A stretch of DNA of 64,000 nt from Desulfocucumis palustris (GTDB lineage: Bacteria > Bacillota > Desulfotomaculia > Desulfotomaculales > Desulfocucumaceae), in the NCBI RefSeq assembly GCF_002933875.1, contig NZ_BFAV01000157.1:124001-188000 (forward strand). The letters run 5' to 3'. The position numbers were made by a program, and so were the translations under genes. This document shows, piece after piece, positions 31,684 through 40,285 of this stretch; within the stretch, counting starts at the first letter, position 1, and each line of letters begins with the position of its first letter. A model generated the notes under the pieces. That model saw only the letters and a list, made by a program, of their open reading frames with translations. It had not been told where the DNA came from and made no database searches.

Positions 31684-32755
31684 GCTTTACACCCCCTGAA
31701 GCCGCGCTTGTCCGGTAAGCTCCGGCAAATCCTATTATCAGCACCAAAACAATACCTATTACGGTGGCTGCCTGGCCTGCCACGGGCACTCCCTTGGGAC
31801 TGGCCGCCAGGCCGAAATTATGGGCAAAGGCGGCACCGGCGATAAATCCGATGATTGTAACGGCGCAGTCAGTGTTTCCTTCACTGGCGGCAATTATCTG
31901 CCTTAAGGGACAACCTCCCAGCAAACATACGGAAACACCGGCCAACAGCATACCCATAAAATTCCAGAGCCCGTCGGAGTGTGCTATGGGCTGGCCGGCA
32001 AAACCAATTTTAAAGGCGCCCACCGCCAGATTACCCGCCAGGGCAAATATTAACAGAGCGAAGAAGCCCCATAAAAGGTGGGTATCTTTAAAAAGAATAA
32101 AATCCCTTAACCCCCCGATCATGCAAAAGCGGGACCGCTGGGCAAGCACCCCCACCGCAAGTCCCGCCGCGGCGGATACAAGTACCGGGGCATGCATCGA
32201 GCCGGGGCCGGTTTTGCTGGCAAAAAAGACAACGGCGCCGGATAATACAATAAGTAGAAGTATAATTGCCGTTAAGGGAAAAATATACCCGTTAACGCTG
32301 CTCTGAGCGGTTGCCCTGCCCAGGGAAAAGCCCCTGTTTAAAAATTGAATGCCGATAAAAACACCTGCAATCAGGCCCAGTATACCGACCCCCGCGTTAA
32401 GGTCCCCTCCCGCCAGTCTAAGCACGGCCCGAACAGGACAGCCCAGGAATACCAGCATGCCCACCATGCCCGCAAAAGCCAGAAAAAACCGCAATAAAGG
32501 GCTGGAACCGCCCACGGCTTTGTGCTCTTTGGTCACCAGCGCCGCCAAAAAGGCGCCGGTGATGAGTCCAAATATCTCCGGGCGCATGTACAAAACGGTC
32601 TCCGCCCTGTGAAACCCCAACCCGCCGCCTATATCCCTGAGAAAACAGGCTATGCAGTAGCCCATATTGGCCGGGTTCCCCATTTTGACAAGATATACGG
32701 ACAGCAGCCCCAAAACGCCCCCGGTCGCCACGACAAGAAATTTTTTGCCGTTCAT
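31667..32755 (-). CDS. yedE: YedE-family membrane protein (selenium-associated)
   Basis: 362 aa from ATG 32755 (AGGAGG upstream), with about ten hydrophobic segments and two repeats each carrying conserved Cys: FLGCPVRAVLRLAGGD and LLGGCPLRQIIAASEGN. NMGYCIACFLRDIGGGLGFHRAET is typical of the selenium-linked YedE group, proposed to transport a selenium (or thiosulfate-like) species. Pairing with yedF, and with a selenocysteine enzyme 2 kb away, supports a role in selenium supply. Confidence 0.87.
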   Translation of the reverse strand: MNGKKFLVVATGGVLGLLSVYLVKMGNPANMGYCIACFLRDIGGGLGFHRAETVLYMRPEIFGLITGAFLAALVTKEHKAVGGSSPLLRFFLAFAGMVGMLVFLGCPVRAVLRLAGGDLNAGVGILGLIAGVFIGIQFLNRGFSLGRATAQSSVNGYIFPLTAIILLLIVLSGAVVFFASKTGPGSMHAPVLVSAAAGLAVGVLAQRSRFCMIGGLRDFILFKDTHLLWGFFALLIFALAGNLAVGAFKIGFAGQPIAHSDGLWNFMGMLLAGVSVCLLGGCPLRQIIAASEGNTDCAVTIIGFIAGAAFAHNFGLAASPKGVPVAGQAATVIGIVLVLIIGFAGAYRTSAASGGVKLGQNG

Positions 32756-33098
32756 TTAAACCTCCTCCATTCCTTTCTCTTCACATAAATATATTAAACT
32801 AACATTGCACACATTTAAATACTTTATGGTAACCATTAGTAATTTTTATTTTAACTATGTTCATTATAAAATTTACTTATAAATTAAAGAAACCGCCTGC
32901 GCTCACGCATCCGGCTCTTTGTTCGGCACTCCGCCGCCATAACTTTGGGACCATCCCAATGTTTTGTGTTTAAGGTAAACGCTTATAATTGTCAAATACC
33001 CCGGGCTGTCGTAAAATTAACAAAAACCCGGACATGAATTAATACCCGCCGGCCGGCAAAATAGTGCAGGCGCCGGAACAGGAAAGGAGCATTGCACC
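32756..33098. other. Divergent intergenic region yedE / fdhD
   Basis: AT-rich, no gene. It holds the fdhD promoter (32989-33017) and, closer to yedE, an ATGG-TAA-CCAT inverted repeat at about 32826-32836. The yedE promoter could not be placed with confidence. Confidence 0.4.
32989..33017 (+). promoter_or_regulatory. Promoter of fdhD-mobB
   Basis: TTGTCA and TAAAAT at 17-base spacing, about 80 bases before the fdhD start. Confidence 0.5.
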
Positions 33099-33890
33099 GT
33101 GGCGACGCCTTCCACATACACCCAGCGCGGCATAATCAAGTACGACCGGGGCGAAATGCGGGAAACAAACGCCATGATCGTAAATGAAGTGCCGCTAACC
33201 CTATACCTTAACGATGCGGAGCTGGCCACCCTGGTCTGTTCGCCGGGAAATTACCGGGAGCTGGCTGTCGGCTTTCTGGCCACCGAAGGCTTGATTACAA
33301 GCTGCTCCGAGATCAGGGAAATATCCTGCCGGGAAGACGAGGGATTACTGTGGATACAGACCCACTCCCCGGTCCCCCAGGCGGAAAACTTTTTGCGCCG
33401 CCAGATTGCCAGTTGCTGCGGCAAGGGCCGGGCGCTTCTGTATTTTGTAAACGATGCCCGGCAAATACAGCCGGTGAAATCGGAAGCCCTGTTTGCCGCC
33501 TCCGCCATGGCAAAGCTGATGTCCGCCCTGGATGAAAGCTCCGCCACCTTTCGCGTCACCGGCGGCGTGCACAGCGCCGGCCTGGGCAGCGGCGGGGATA
33601 TAACTGTTATGTATGAAGACATAGGCAGGCACAACGCGGTGGACAAGGTGCTGGGCTACACCCTTTTAAACCGTCTGGTCACCGGTGATAAATGCCTGCT
33701 GTTAACAGGACGGGTTTCCTCGGAAATACTAATTAAAGCCGCGCGCCTGGGCATACCCCTGGTGCTGTCCCGCTCCGCGCCCACCATGCTGGCGGTGGAG
33801 CTGGCGGATGAGCTGGGTATAACCCTGGTGGGCTTCGCCCGGGGCCGGAGCTTTAGCATATACAGCCATAATGAGAGAATAACGGGATAG
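33099..33890 (+). CDS. fdhD: Formate dehydrogenase accessory sulfurtransferase FdhD
   Basis: 263 aa from GTG 33099 (GGAAAGGAG upstream). FdhD carries sulfur from a cysteine desulfurase to the bis-MGD cofactor to give the sulfido ligand needed by formate dehydrogenase. ELAVGFLATEGLI is conserved, the active-site Cys pair is in QIASCCGKGRAL, and VTGGVHSAGL, EDIGRHNAVDKVLGY and SRSAPTMLAVELADELGITLVGFARGRSFSIYS follow. It is encoded upstream of mobB and fdhA. Confidence 0.96.
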   Translation: MATPSTYTQRGIIKYDRGEMRETNAMIVNEVPLTLYLNDAELATLVCSPGNYRELAVGFLATEGLITSCSEIREISCREDEGLLWIQTHSPVPQAENFLRRQIASCCGKGRALLYFVNDARQIQPVKSEALFAASAMAKLMSALDESSATFRVTGGVHSAGLGSGGDITVMYEDIGRHNAVDKVLGYTLLNRLVTGDKCLLLTGRVSSEILIKAARLGIPLVLSRSAPTMLAVELADELGITLVGFARGRSFSIYSHNERITG

Positions 33891-33902
33891 GGAGGTCGCA
33901 TA

Positions 33903-34406
33903 TTGATTCCCTTCGTTTTTATCGCAGGCTACTCTAATTCCGGCAAAACCACCGTGGTGGAAAGACTGGTCAAGGCTTTAAAGAACCGCGGCTATAGTGT
34001 GGCCGCCATAAAACATGCCGCCCACGGCTATAGCGTGGATCCGCTGGGAAAGGATTCCTGGCGCGTGTTTCGGGCCGGAGCGGACCAAATGATACTGGCG
34101 GGCCCGGATTCCTACACGGTGCACCACGGCTGCCGCCGGCCGCCGGCTTTACAGGAGCTGCTCCGGGAAATACGGGATGTCGACATAATTTTGGTGGAAG
34201 GCTTCAAATCCGAGCCGGGCCCCAAAATAGAATTATACAGGAATAATCATTCCACCCGGAGGCTTCCCCCGGATTCCAACGTAATCGCCCTGGTAACGGA
34301 CGCCCCCCTGGAAGACGGCCTGCCCCGGTTCGGCTTTGAACAAATTAGCGAGCTGGCTGATTTTATTGTTTTAAATTTCATCCGACCAGCCCGGAAAAAC
34401 AATTAA
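33903..34406 (+). CDS. mobB: Molybdopterin-guanine dinucleotide biosynthesis protein MobB
   Basis: 167 aa from TTG 33903 (GGGAGG at 8 bases). A P-loop GTPase-like protein: VFIAGYSNSGKTTVVERLVKALKNRG (Walker A), AAIKHAAHGY, DSWRVFRAGADQMIL, and DIILVEGFKSEPGPKIELYR. MobB assists MobA in forming MGD for the bis-MGD enzyme encoded downstream. It is 12 bases after fdhD. Confidence 0.93.
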   Translation: MIPFVFIAGYSNSGKTTVVERLVKALKNRGYSVAAIKHAAHGYSVDPLGKDSWRVFRAGADQMILAGPDSYTVHHGCRRPPALQELLREIRDVDIILVEGFKSEPGPKIELYRNNHSTRRLPPDSNVIALVTDAPLEDGLPRFGFEQISELADFIVLNFIRPARKNN

Positions 34407-34408
34407 GC

Positions 34409-34438
34409 TTGACACTTTATCATGGAAAGCCTTAAAAT
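34409..34438 (+). promoter_or_regulatory. Promoter of the fdhA riboswitch leader
   Basis: TTGACA and TAAAAT with 18-base spacing, starting two bases after the mobB stop. A transcript from here would contain the riboswitch at 34493. Confidence 0.55.
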
Positions 34439-34492
34439 TAAGCCAGCCGAATTGTATTTATTTACTGACAAATTAATATGCCGCTCCGAGCC

Positions 34493-34578
34493 TTTTTGCC
34501 TAAAGCGCTTTTAGCCAGGGCATCAGGCTGTTAGGGTAAATCTGGAAACGGGTTTGCCTCCCGTGGTTGGAAAGGAGC
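34493..34578 (+). ncRNA. Moco-type riboswitch upstream of fdhA
   Basis: GCTCC...GGAGC closes the element. It starts GCTCCGAGCC and ends GGTTGGAAAGGAGC, with a GAAA-type tetraloop (CTGGAAACGGG) and paired GGGTAAAT / GTTTGCC and CTCCCGTGG segments. These features match the molybdenum/tungsten-cofactor RNA motif, which represses Mo-enzyme and Moco-synthesis genes when cofactor is abundant. It also shares the ends and tetraloop with the two elements at 61929-62195. A terminator follows at 34655-34681 as expression platform. Assigned by conserved pattern and context, not by covariance search. Confidence 0.78.
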
Positions 34579-34654
34579 TTTAAACTACTGTCAGTGATGG
34601 TTATTGGCATCTTTTTCGGGTGCCGCCGTCCACCTGGCTGTTAATTGCCTTATA

Positions 34655-34681
34655 AACCTCCAGCCCGGCCGGAGGTTTTTT
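34655..34681 (+). terminator. Expression-platform terminator of the fdhA riboswitch
   Basis: AACCTCC and GGAGGTT pair around AGCCCGGCC, followed by six T. It lies 58 bases before the fdhA start, so read-through is needed for fdhA expression. Confidence 0.8.
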
Positions 34682-34739
34682 GTTTGGACAAACATACTCC
34701 AAGGTAATCAATTATCTATTTAATAAAGGATGTGATGAG

Positions 34740-37415
34740 TTGGACACCGTTAAGCTGACCATTAACGGGTTGGAGGTTGAAGTGCCGGCGGGCACCACCG
34801 TCCTGAATGCCGCCGAAATGGCAGGCATCCACATACCCAGGCTCTGCTACGAAAAGGACTTAAGCCCCCTGGGGGCCTGTAGGCTCTGCGTGGTGGAAAT
34901 CCAGGGCATGCGCAACCTTCCCGCTTCCTGCGTAACCGCGGTATCCTCCGGAATGGTGGTGCATACCCATTCCCCGGCGGTTATGGAGGCCAGACGGACC
35001 ATACTGGAGCTGCTGCTGGCCAATCACCCCCAGGATTGCCTCACCTGCGAGAAAATGGGCAATTGCAAACTTGCCAACTACTGCTACGAATACGGGGTAA
35101 AGCAGAGCACCTTCCAGGGGGACAGGCACCATTACCCGGTGGAGGACAGCAATCCCTTTATAGTGCGGGACATGAACAAATGCATTCTTTGCGGCAAATG
35201 TGTGCGGGCCTGCGCTGAAATCACCGGTAAAAACAACCTGGACTACGCTTACAGGGGGTTTAACAGCAAGGTAACCACCTTCTACGACGTTCCCTTCATA
35301 GAGTCGGACTGCGTTTTCTGCGGCAACTGCGTTTCCGCCTGCCCCACCGGGGCGCTGACTGAAAAGCGCATTCAGGGCGTGGCCCGGCACTACGAATTTA
35401 AAAAGATTAGAACCACCTGCCCGTTTTGCGGAACCGGCTGCAATTTCGACCTGAATGTCAAAGACGGCAAGGTAATGGCCGTCACCACCGGGCCGGACAA
35501 TGTGGTTAACGGGCGTTCACTATGTATCAAGGGCCGTTTTGGCTGGGACTTTATTTACAGCAAACGGCGGCTTACCACCCCCCTTATTAAAAAGGACGGG
35601 CAATTCGTCCCCGCAACCTGGGACGAGGCATTGGACAGGATAGCGGTCGGACTGCGGGAAGTTAAGGAAAAATACGGTCCCGATTCCTTTGCGGCGCTGA
35701 GCTCGGCCAGGTGCACCAACGAGGAGAACTATCTGTTGCAAAAATTTACAAGGGTGGTGATGGGCACAAATAGTGTAGACCACTGTGCCCGTACCTGACA
35801 CGCTCCGACGGTGGCCGGTCTGGCCACTTCTTTCGGCAGCGGCGCAATGACCAATTCCATTGGCGAGATAGATCAGACTGAATTGATGTTTCTGGTGGGC
35901 ACCAACACCACCGAGGCCCACCCCGTCATCGGGTATAAAATGCGCCAGGCGGCGCGCCGGGGGGCGAAGCTCATTGTAGCCGACCCCAGGCGCATAGAAC
36001 TGGCGGAGGAGGCCGACTACTGGCTGCGGCTGCAACCAGGCACGGACATCCCTCTTCTCAACGGGCTGATGCACATAATTATCAAGGAAAATCTTCATAA
36101 CGAGGCTTTCGTCAGGGAAAGAACCGAAAATTACGAAGCCCTGAAGGAAACGGTGGGAAAATACACTCCGGATTACGTATCCCGGCTTACCGGAATACCG
36201 GAGGAAGACTTATACGCGGTGGCCAGGCTTTACGCCACCACCGACAAGGCAATGCTTTTCTATACCCTGGGTATTACGGAGCATGTCTGCGGGACAAACA
36301 ACGTAATGAGCGTGGCCAACCTGGCCATGTTAACCGGCCACCTGGGACGGCCCGGCACCGGGGTAAACCCCATCCGGGGCCAGAACAACGTGCAGGGCGC
36401 CTGCGACATGGGGGCGCTTCCCAACGTATACCCCGGCTACCAGAGGGTAATAGACCCGGCTGCAAGGGAAAAATTTGAAAAGGCCTGGGGAGCCAGTCTT
36501 TCAGGAGATATGGGCCTGATGATCCCTGAAATGTTTGATAAGGCTCATTCCGGAGAAGTCAAGTCCATGTATATACTGGGCGAAAATCCGGTGCTTACGG
36601 ACCCCAACAGCAATCATATCCGGGCCGGGCTGGAAAATCTGGAATTTTTGGTGGTACAGGAACTGTTCCTGACCGAAACCGCCGAATATGCGGATGTAAT
36701 ACTGCCGGCCGCCAGCTTTGCGGAAACCGACGGGACCTTTACCAATACGGAGCGCAGGGTTCAGCGTGTTCGCCAGGCCATTGCCCCCCTGCCGGGAATG
36801 ACCAACTGGCAGGCCATTATCAGCCTGAGCAACAAAATGGGCTATCCCATGAACTATCGCGGACCCGAAGAAATATTTGCGGAAATGGCTTCCCTTGCAC
36901 CGTCTTATGGAGGCATTAACTACACCAGGCTGGAGGAAAAAGGAATTCAGTGGCCCTGCCCCACCTGCGACCACCCGGGCACGCCGTACCTGCATGCCCA
37001 GGCCTTCAGCAGGGGCAAGGGACTGTTCCAGTCCATAGATCACATTCCGCCGGCGGAGCTGCCGGACCAGGAATATCCTTTCCTGCTGTCCACCGGCAGG
37101 ATACTCTATCATTACAATGTCACCACGCCCTATTCCGAAGCCATAAACAGTATATGGAACGAGGAATACGCCGAGGTGAATCCCGAAGACGCCGCCCGGC
37201 TGGGCGTGGACTACGGAGACAGGGTGAAGGTATACTCCAGAAGGGGCGAACTGACCACCAAAATTCAAGTGACGGACCGGGTGCCGCCGGGCGTTATATG
37301 GATGTCCTTCCACTACAAGGACAGTCCGGCCAACGCCCTGACCAGCGACGCACTGGACCCAATCACCAAAACCGGTGAATACAAGGTCTGCGCCGTCAAT
37401 GTGATAAAAGCATAG
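34740..37415 (+). CDS. fdhA: Formate dehydrogenase catalytic subunit, selenocysteine-containing
   Basis: 891 aa including selenocysteine at residue 353 (TGA 35796-35798), read from TTG 34740 (AAAGGA at 9 bases). Domains in order: plant-type [2Fe-2S] (Cys36, 47, 50, 64); a His-Cys [4Fe-4S] site (His96, Cys100, 103, 109); two ferredoxin [4Fe-4S] sites (Cys148-158 and Cys191-201); then the Mo/W-bis-MGD part starting CPFCGTGCNFDL (Cys227, 230, 234) with VDHCART-Sec-HAPTVAGLATSFG as the active site and a C-terminal molydopterin-binding domain (PEDAARLGVDYGDRVKVYS). It reversibly oxidises formate to CO2. The size and domain order match cytoplasmic clostridial FdhA such as Moorella's. No electron-transfer FdhB is adjacent. 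Confidence 0.95.
35796..35834 (+). promoter_or_regulatory. Selenocysteine codon and bacterial SECIS
   Basis: The TGA is in frame within a protein continuous on both sides. Immediately 3', GTGGCC-GGTCT-GGCCAC (35811-35827) forms a 6-bp stem with a G/U-containing loop about 12 bases after the UGA, as SelB-binding elements do. Confidence 0.88.
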
Positions 37416-37431
37416 CAAGCATCCGGAAATA

Positions 37432-37510
37432 AAAGACGCCCGTCAGTAAGGCGGTTGGCATGGTTAAAAACCGGCAGCCGGACGCCGCAATACTGGCGGG
37501 CGTCTTATTC
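37432..37510 (+). terminator. Terminator after fdhA
   Basis: AAAGACGCCCGTCAG pairs with CTGGCGGGCGTCTTA over a large internal part that itself can fold (CCGGCAGCCGG). It closes the fdhA transcript before the next gene. Confidence 0.65.
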
Positions 37511-37675
37511 CCAGGGGCCTTGCCGTAAAAAAATCTCAGCCCTCTGGAGGCCTGCCGGCTGTGTATGATAGAATATAGAAGTATACGTCAAAAATTAATA
37601 CTTTTAAATTTAAGCCGGGCTTCCCTTAAAGCCAGATTGTTGTGAAGTTCCGGCAGCGGCAAGGAGGCCGTGACA

Positions 37676-38707
37676 ATGCGGAAAGTGCCTGTTACCGGAG
37701 CGGTGGGAATGGTTCTTGGCCACGATATCACCAGGATTGTCCCTGGCCGGGAAAAAAACCGGGCCTTTAAAAAAGGGCACGTTATCCGGGAAACGGATAT
37801 AGAAGCCCTGCGTAACCTGGGCAAGGAGCATATATACGTTTGGGAGCCGGGGGAGAACATGGTGCACGAGGATGAAGCCGCCCTCCGGCTGGCCGGCGCC
37901 GCGGCCGGCCAGGGCCTGGCCATGAACGGGCCCAACCAGGGCAAGGTAGCCCTCAGGGCCACCCATAAGGGGCTGCTCAAGGTGGATATTGACCGGCTTA
38001 ACTCTGTGAACAGCATAGAGGACATGGTGTTTTCCACCCTGCACAACAACCGGGGGGTGGAAGAGGGCCAGACAGTGGCGGGCACCAGGGTGACCCCCCT
38101 GGCCGTGCCCGGGGATAAGCTTGAAGAGGCTGAAAGAATATGCAGCCGACCGGGGCCGCTGATTTACGTCAAACCCTTCAACCCGCTGTGGGTGGCCGTG
38201 GTCACCACCGGTAACGAGGTATACAGCGGTCGCATCCAGGACGCCTCCTTCGGTATGATCCGAAACAAAGTCACACCCTTCGGAGGCAGGGTAATGGGCC
38301 AGTCCATAGTTCCGGACGACCAGGACCTGATTACCGGGGAAATACGCCGCTTCATCGCGGAAGGCGCGGAGATGGTTTTGACCAGCGGAGGCATGTCCGT
38401 GGACCCGGACGACGTCACCCCTCCGGGAATAAGAGCCACCGGGGCGGAGGTGGTCTTTTACGGGGCTCCGGTGCTGCCGGGCTCCATGTTCATGCTGGCT
38501 TACCTGGGACATGTTCCCATTTGCGGGCTGCCGGGCTGTGTAATGTACAACAGCACAACCATACTGGACCTGCTGCTGCCGAGATTCTTCGCCGGGGAGA
38601 GAGTGAGCCGGGCCGACGTGGTGGCCATGGGGCACGGAGGACTGTGCGAGGAGTGCGAGATATGCCGCTACCCTTCCTGCTCCTTCGGTAAATCCACCGG
38701 AGCATAA
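37676..38707 (+). CDS. Molybdopterin-binding protein with C-terminal Cys motif
   Basis: 343 aa from ATG 37676 (AAGGAGG at 8 bases; a GTG two codons earlier is too close). The central and C-terminal part is a MoaB/MogA-like molybdopterin-binding domain: VAVVTTGNEVYSGRI, VLTSGGMSVDPDDVTPPGIRATG and GLPGCVMYNSTTILDLLLPR. The N-terminal 170 residues (MVLGHDITRIVPGREKNRAFKKGHVI) resemble the MoeA N-terminal region. The end carries C-x2-C-x2-C-x4-C (LCEECEICRYPSCSFGK), a possible Fe-S or Zn site. A paralogue is at 60795-61820 upstream of the Mo aldehyde oxidoreductase. It probably takes part in late Moco assembly. Confidence 0.85.
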   Translation: MRKVPVTGAVGMVLGHDITRIVPGREKNRAFKKGHVIRETDIEALRNLGKEHIYVWEPGENMVHEDEAALRLAGAAAGQGLAMNGPNQGKVALRATHKGLLKVDIDRLNSVNSIEDMVFSTLHNNRGVEEGQTVAGTRVTPLAVPGDKLEEAERICSRPGPLIYVKPFNPLWVAVVTTGNEVYSGRIQDASFGMIRNKVTPFGGRVMGQSIVPDDQDLITGEIRRFIAEGAEMVLTSGGMSVDPDDVTPPGIRATGAEVVFYGAPVLPGSMFMLAYLGHVPICGLPGCVMYNSTTILDLLLPRFFAGERVSRADVVAMGHGGLCEECEICRYPSCSFGKSTGA

Positions 38708-38739
38708 ATATAAAAGCAAGTTCACCCGGAGATGATAAA

Positions 38740-39984
38740 ATGTTATTTCAAATTGGTGTTGAAGAGGCCCGGGACACGCTCCTGGGCCAAATATTACCCC
38801 TGCCGGTAAAAACCGTTCCGCTGTCGCAAGCCCTTAACCGGATTGCCGCCACGGATTACGCGGCCACGGCGGACCTGCCCCCCTGCCCCCAGTCGGCGGT
38901 GGATGGATACGCAATTCACCAAAAAAATTTAAAAGAGCGGCCCGGCCTGGCTCTTTTGGAAATATTGTTTCCGGGAGACGTGCCCTCCATGCCCCTGGAG
39001 CCGGGAAAAACTTCCGGGGTGGTCACCGGCGGGCCCCTGCCCCTGGACACGGCAGCGGTTGTACCGCTGGAAAAGGTGCGGCTGGAGGGGGATTACGTAT
39101 TCTGTGACGGGGAAATTGCTCCGGGAGTCAACATTAAACCCCGGGGTGAGGATTTTTGCGGCGGTCAGCCCCTGATTAAGCGCGGTTCCCCTGTTACCCC
39201 GGGAATGACGGGTATACTTGCCGCTTTCGGCCATAGCAAGATTGCGGTGTACAGACGCCCCCGGGTTGCCATAGTATGCCTGGGGCCGGAGATAGTTCCC
39301 TGCCATTTGACGCCTGAAAAAGGACAGGTCCGGGACAGCAACGGCCCCCTGCTGGCAGCGCTGATTAACCTGGACGGGGGTCTGGCTGTAAGCATGGAAT
39401 ATTTACACGGGAAGAAGCCGGATGGGCTTAGGGAAGTTCTGGCCGGTCTAATCAGCCGGGCCGACCTGGTTTTAACCGTGGGGGGGGCGGCCTCCGGGGC
39501 CTCCGACCAGGCTCTTGCATTATTGCGGGAAACCGGGGCAAGAATGCTTTTTTGGGGTATCCGGGTGAAACCCGGGTCACACAGCGGGGGCGGAATCAGC
39601 GGTTCGACCACCATAATATCCCTATCCGGCAATCCTTCCGCCTGCATCACGGGCTATCACCTGCTGGCCACCCCGGCGCTGCGGGCAATGCAGGGATTAA
39701 ACCCTCTTCCTGGGGTATTCACCGCCACCTGCCTGAGCCCCTATGACAAAGGAGGAGATACCCGCCGGTTTTTGAGAGGTTATGCCCAATGTGACGCAGG
39801 GGGCTGGACCGTGCGGATTTTGCCCGGACAGAAATCCAGCATGTTAAATTCACTGGGCAGTTACAACGCGCTGATTGAAATCCCCTCCGGACACCCGCCG
39901 GTGCGGGAAGGGGATAAGGTGACGGTTTACCCGGCGAATATCTGTTCATGCCGGCCGGAATTGGACTCAATCCGTCAAAATTGA
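38740..39984 (+). CDS. moeA: Molybdopterin molybdenumtransferase MoeA (divergent)
   Basis: 414 aa from ATG 38740. MoeA inserts Mo (or W) into adenylated molybdopterin. LSQALNRIAATDYAATADLPPCPQSAVDGYAI, SGVVTGGPLPLDTAAVVPLE and GVNIKPRGEDF are family hallmarks, and RDSNGPLL keeps the substrate loop. The usual GGVSxGxxD and LPGNPVS motifs are altered to GGAASGASD and LSGNPSA, so the enzyme may be specialised, for example for tungsten. It follows the molybdopterin-binding protein by 32 bases. Confidence 0.87.
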   Translation: MLFQIGVEEARDTLLGQILPLPVKTVPLSQALNRIAATDYAATADLPPCPQSAVDGYAIHQKNLKERPGLALLEILFPGDVPSMPLEPGKTSGVVTGGPLPLDTAAVVPLEKVRLEGDYVFCDGEIAPGVNIKPRGEDFCGGQPLIKRGSPVTPGMTGILAAFGHSKIAVYRRPRVAIVCLGPEIVPCHLTPEKGQVRDSNGPLLAALINLDGGLAVSMEYLHGKKPDGLREVLAGLISRADLVLTVGGAASGASDQALALLRETGARMLFWGIRVKPGSHSGGGISGSTTIISLSGNPSACITGYHLLATPALRAMQGLNPLPGVFTATCLSPYDKGGDTRRFLRGYAQCDAGGWTVRILPGQKSSMLNSLGSYNALIEIPSGHPPVREGDKVTVYPANICSCRPELDSIRQN

Positions 39985-39985
39985 G

Positions 39986-40219
39986 TTAAGTGGTTACCCG
40001 CAGCCAGTCCGATATTGGTTTAAAAATAGCTTCAATTACTATATTGGGACTGGGCAGCTCAAACCCCAGCACCTGGGGCAGGGACAGGGCAAAGCCCAGA
40101 AGGAGGAAAAAGGAGACGGCAATCATTTCCCTCCACCATTTCTTTTTTATCAGCCCCGGCGCTTCCAGGAAAATAATCAATAAAAAAACCAAAACCAGCA
40201 GTACCGGCATTAACAGCAC
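39986..40219 (-). CDS. Small membrane protein of the germination cluster
   Basis: 77 aa with two hydrophobic segments (LLMPVLLVLVFLLIIFL; MIAVSFFLLLGFALSL). No family is recognised, but small membrane proteins often close gerA-type operons. It is convergent with moeA, with only one base between stops, and 66 bases after gerC. Confidence 0.6.
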   Translation of the reverse strand: MLLMPVLLVLVFLLIIFLEAPGLIKKKWWREMIAVSFFLLLGFALSLPQVLGFELPSPNIVIEAIFKPISDWLRVTT

Positions 40220-40285
40220 TCCATGTTAAAATTAGAGTACAGGCTGAAATTATTTCAGCCTTATCTATTTTATTTGAGGATATTG

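Noticed and set aside
35796-35798. Stop codon splitting fdhA into two genes
   Set aside because: Frame, active-site context and the hairpin downstream fit selenocysteine.
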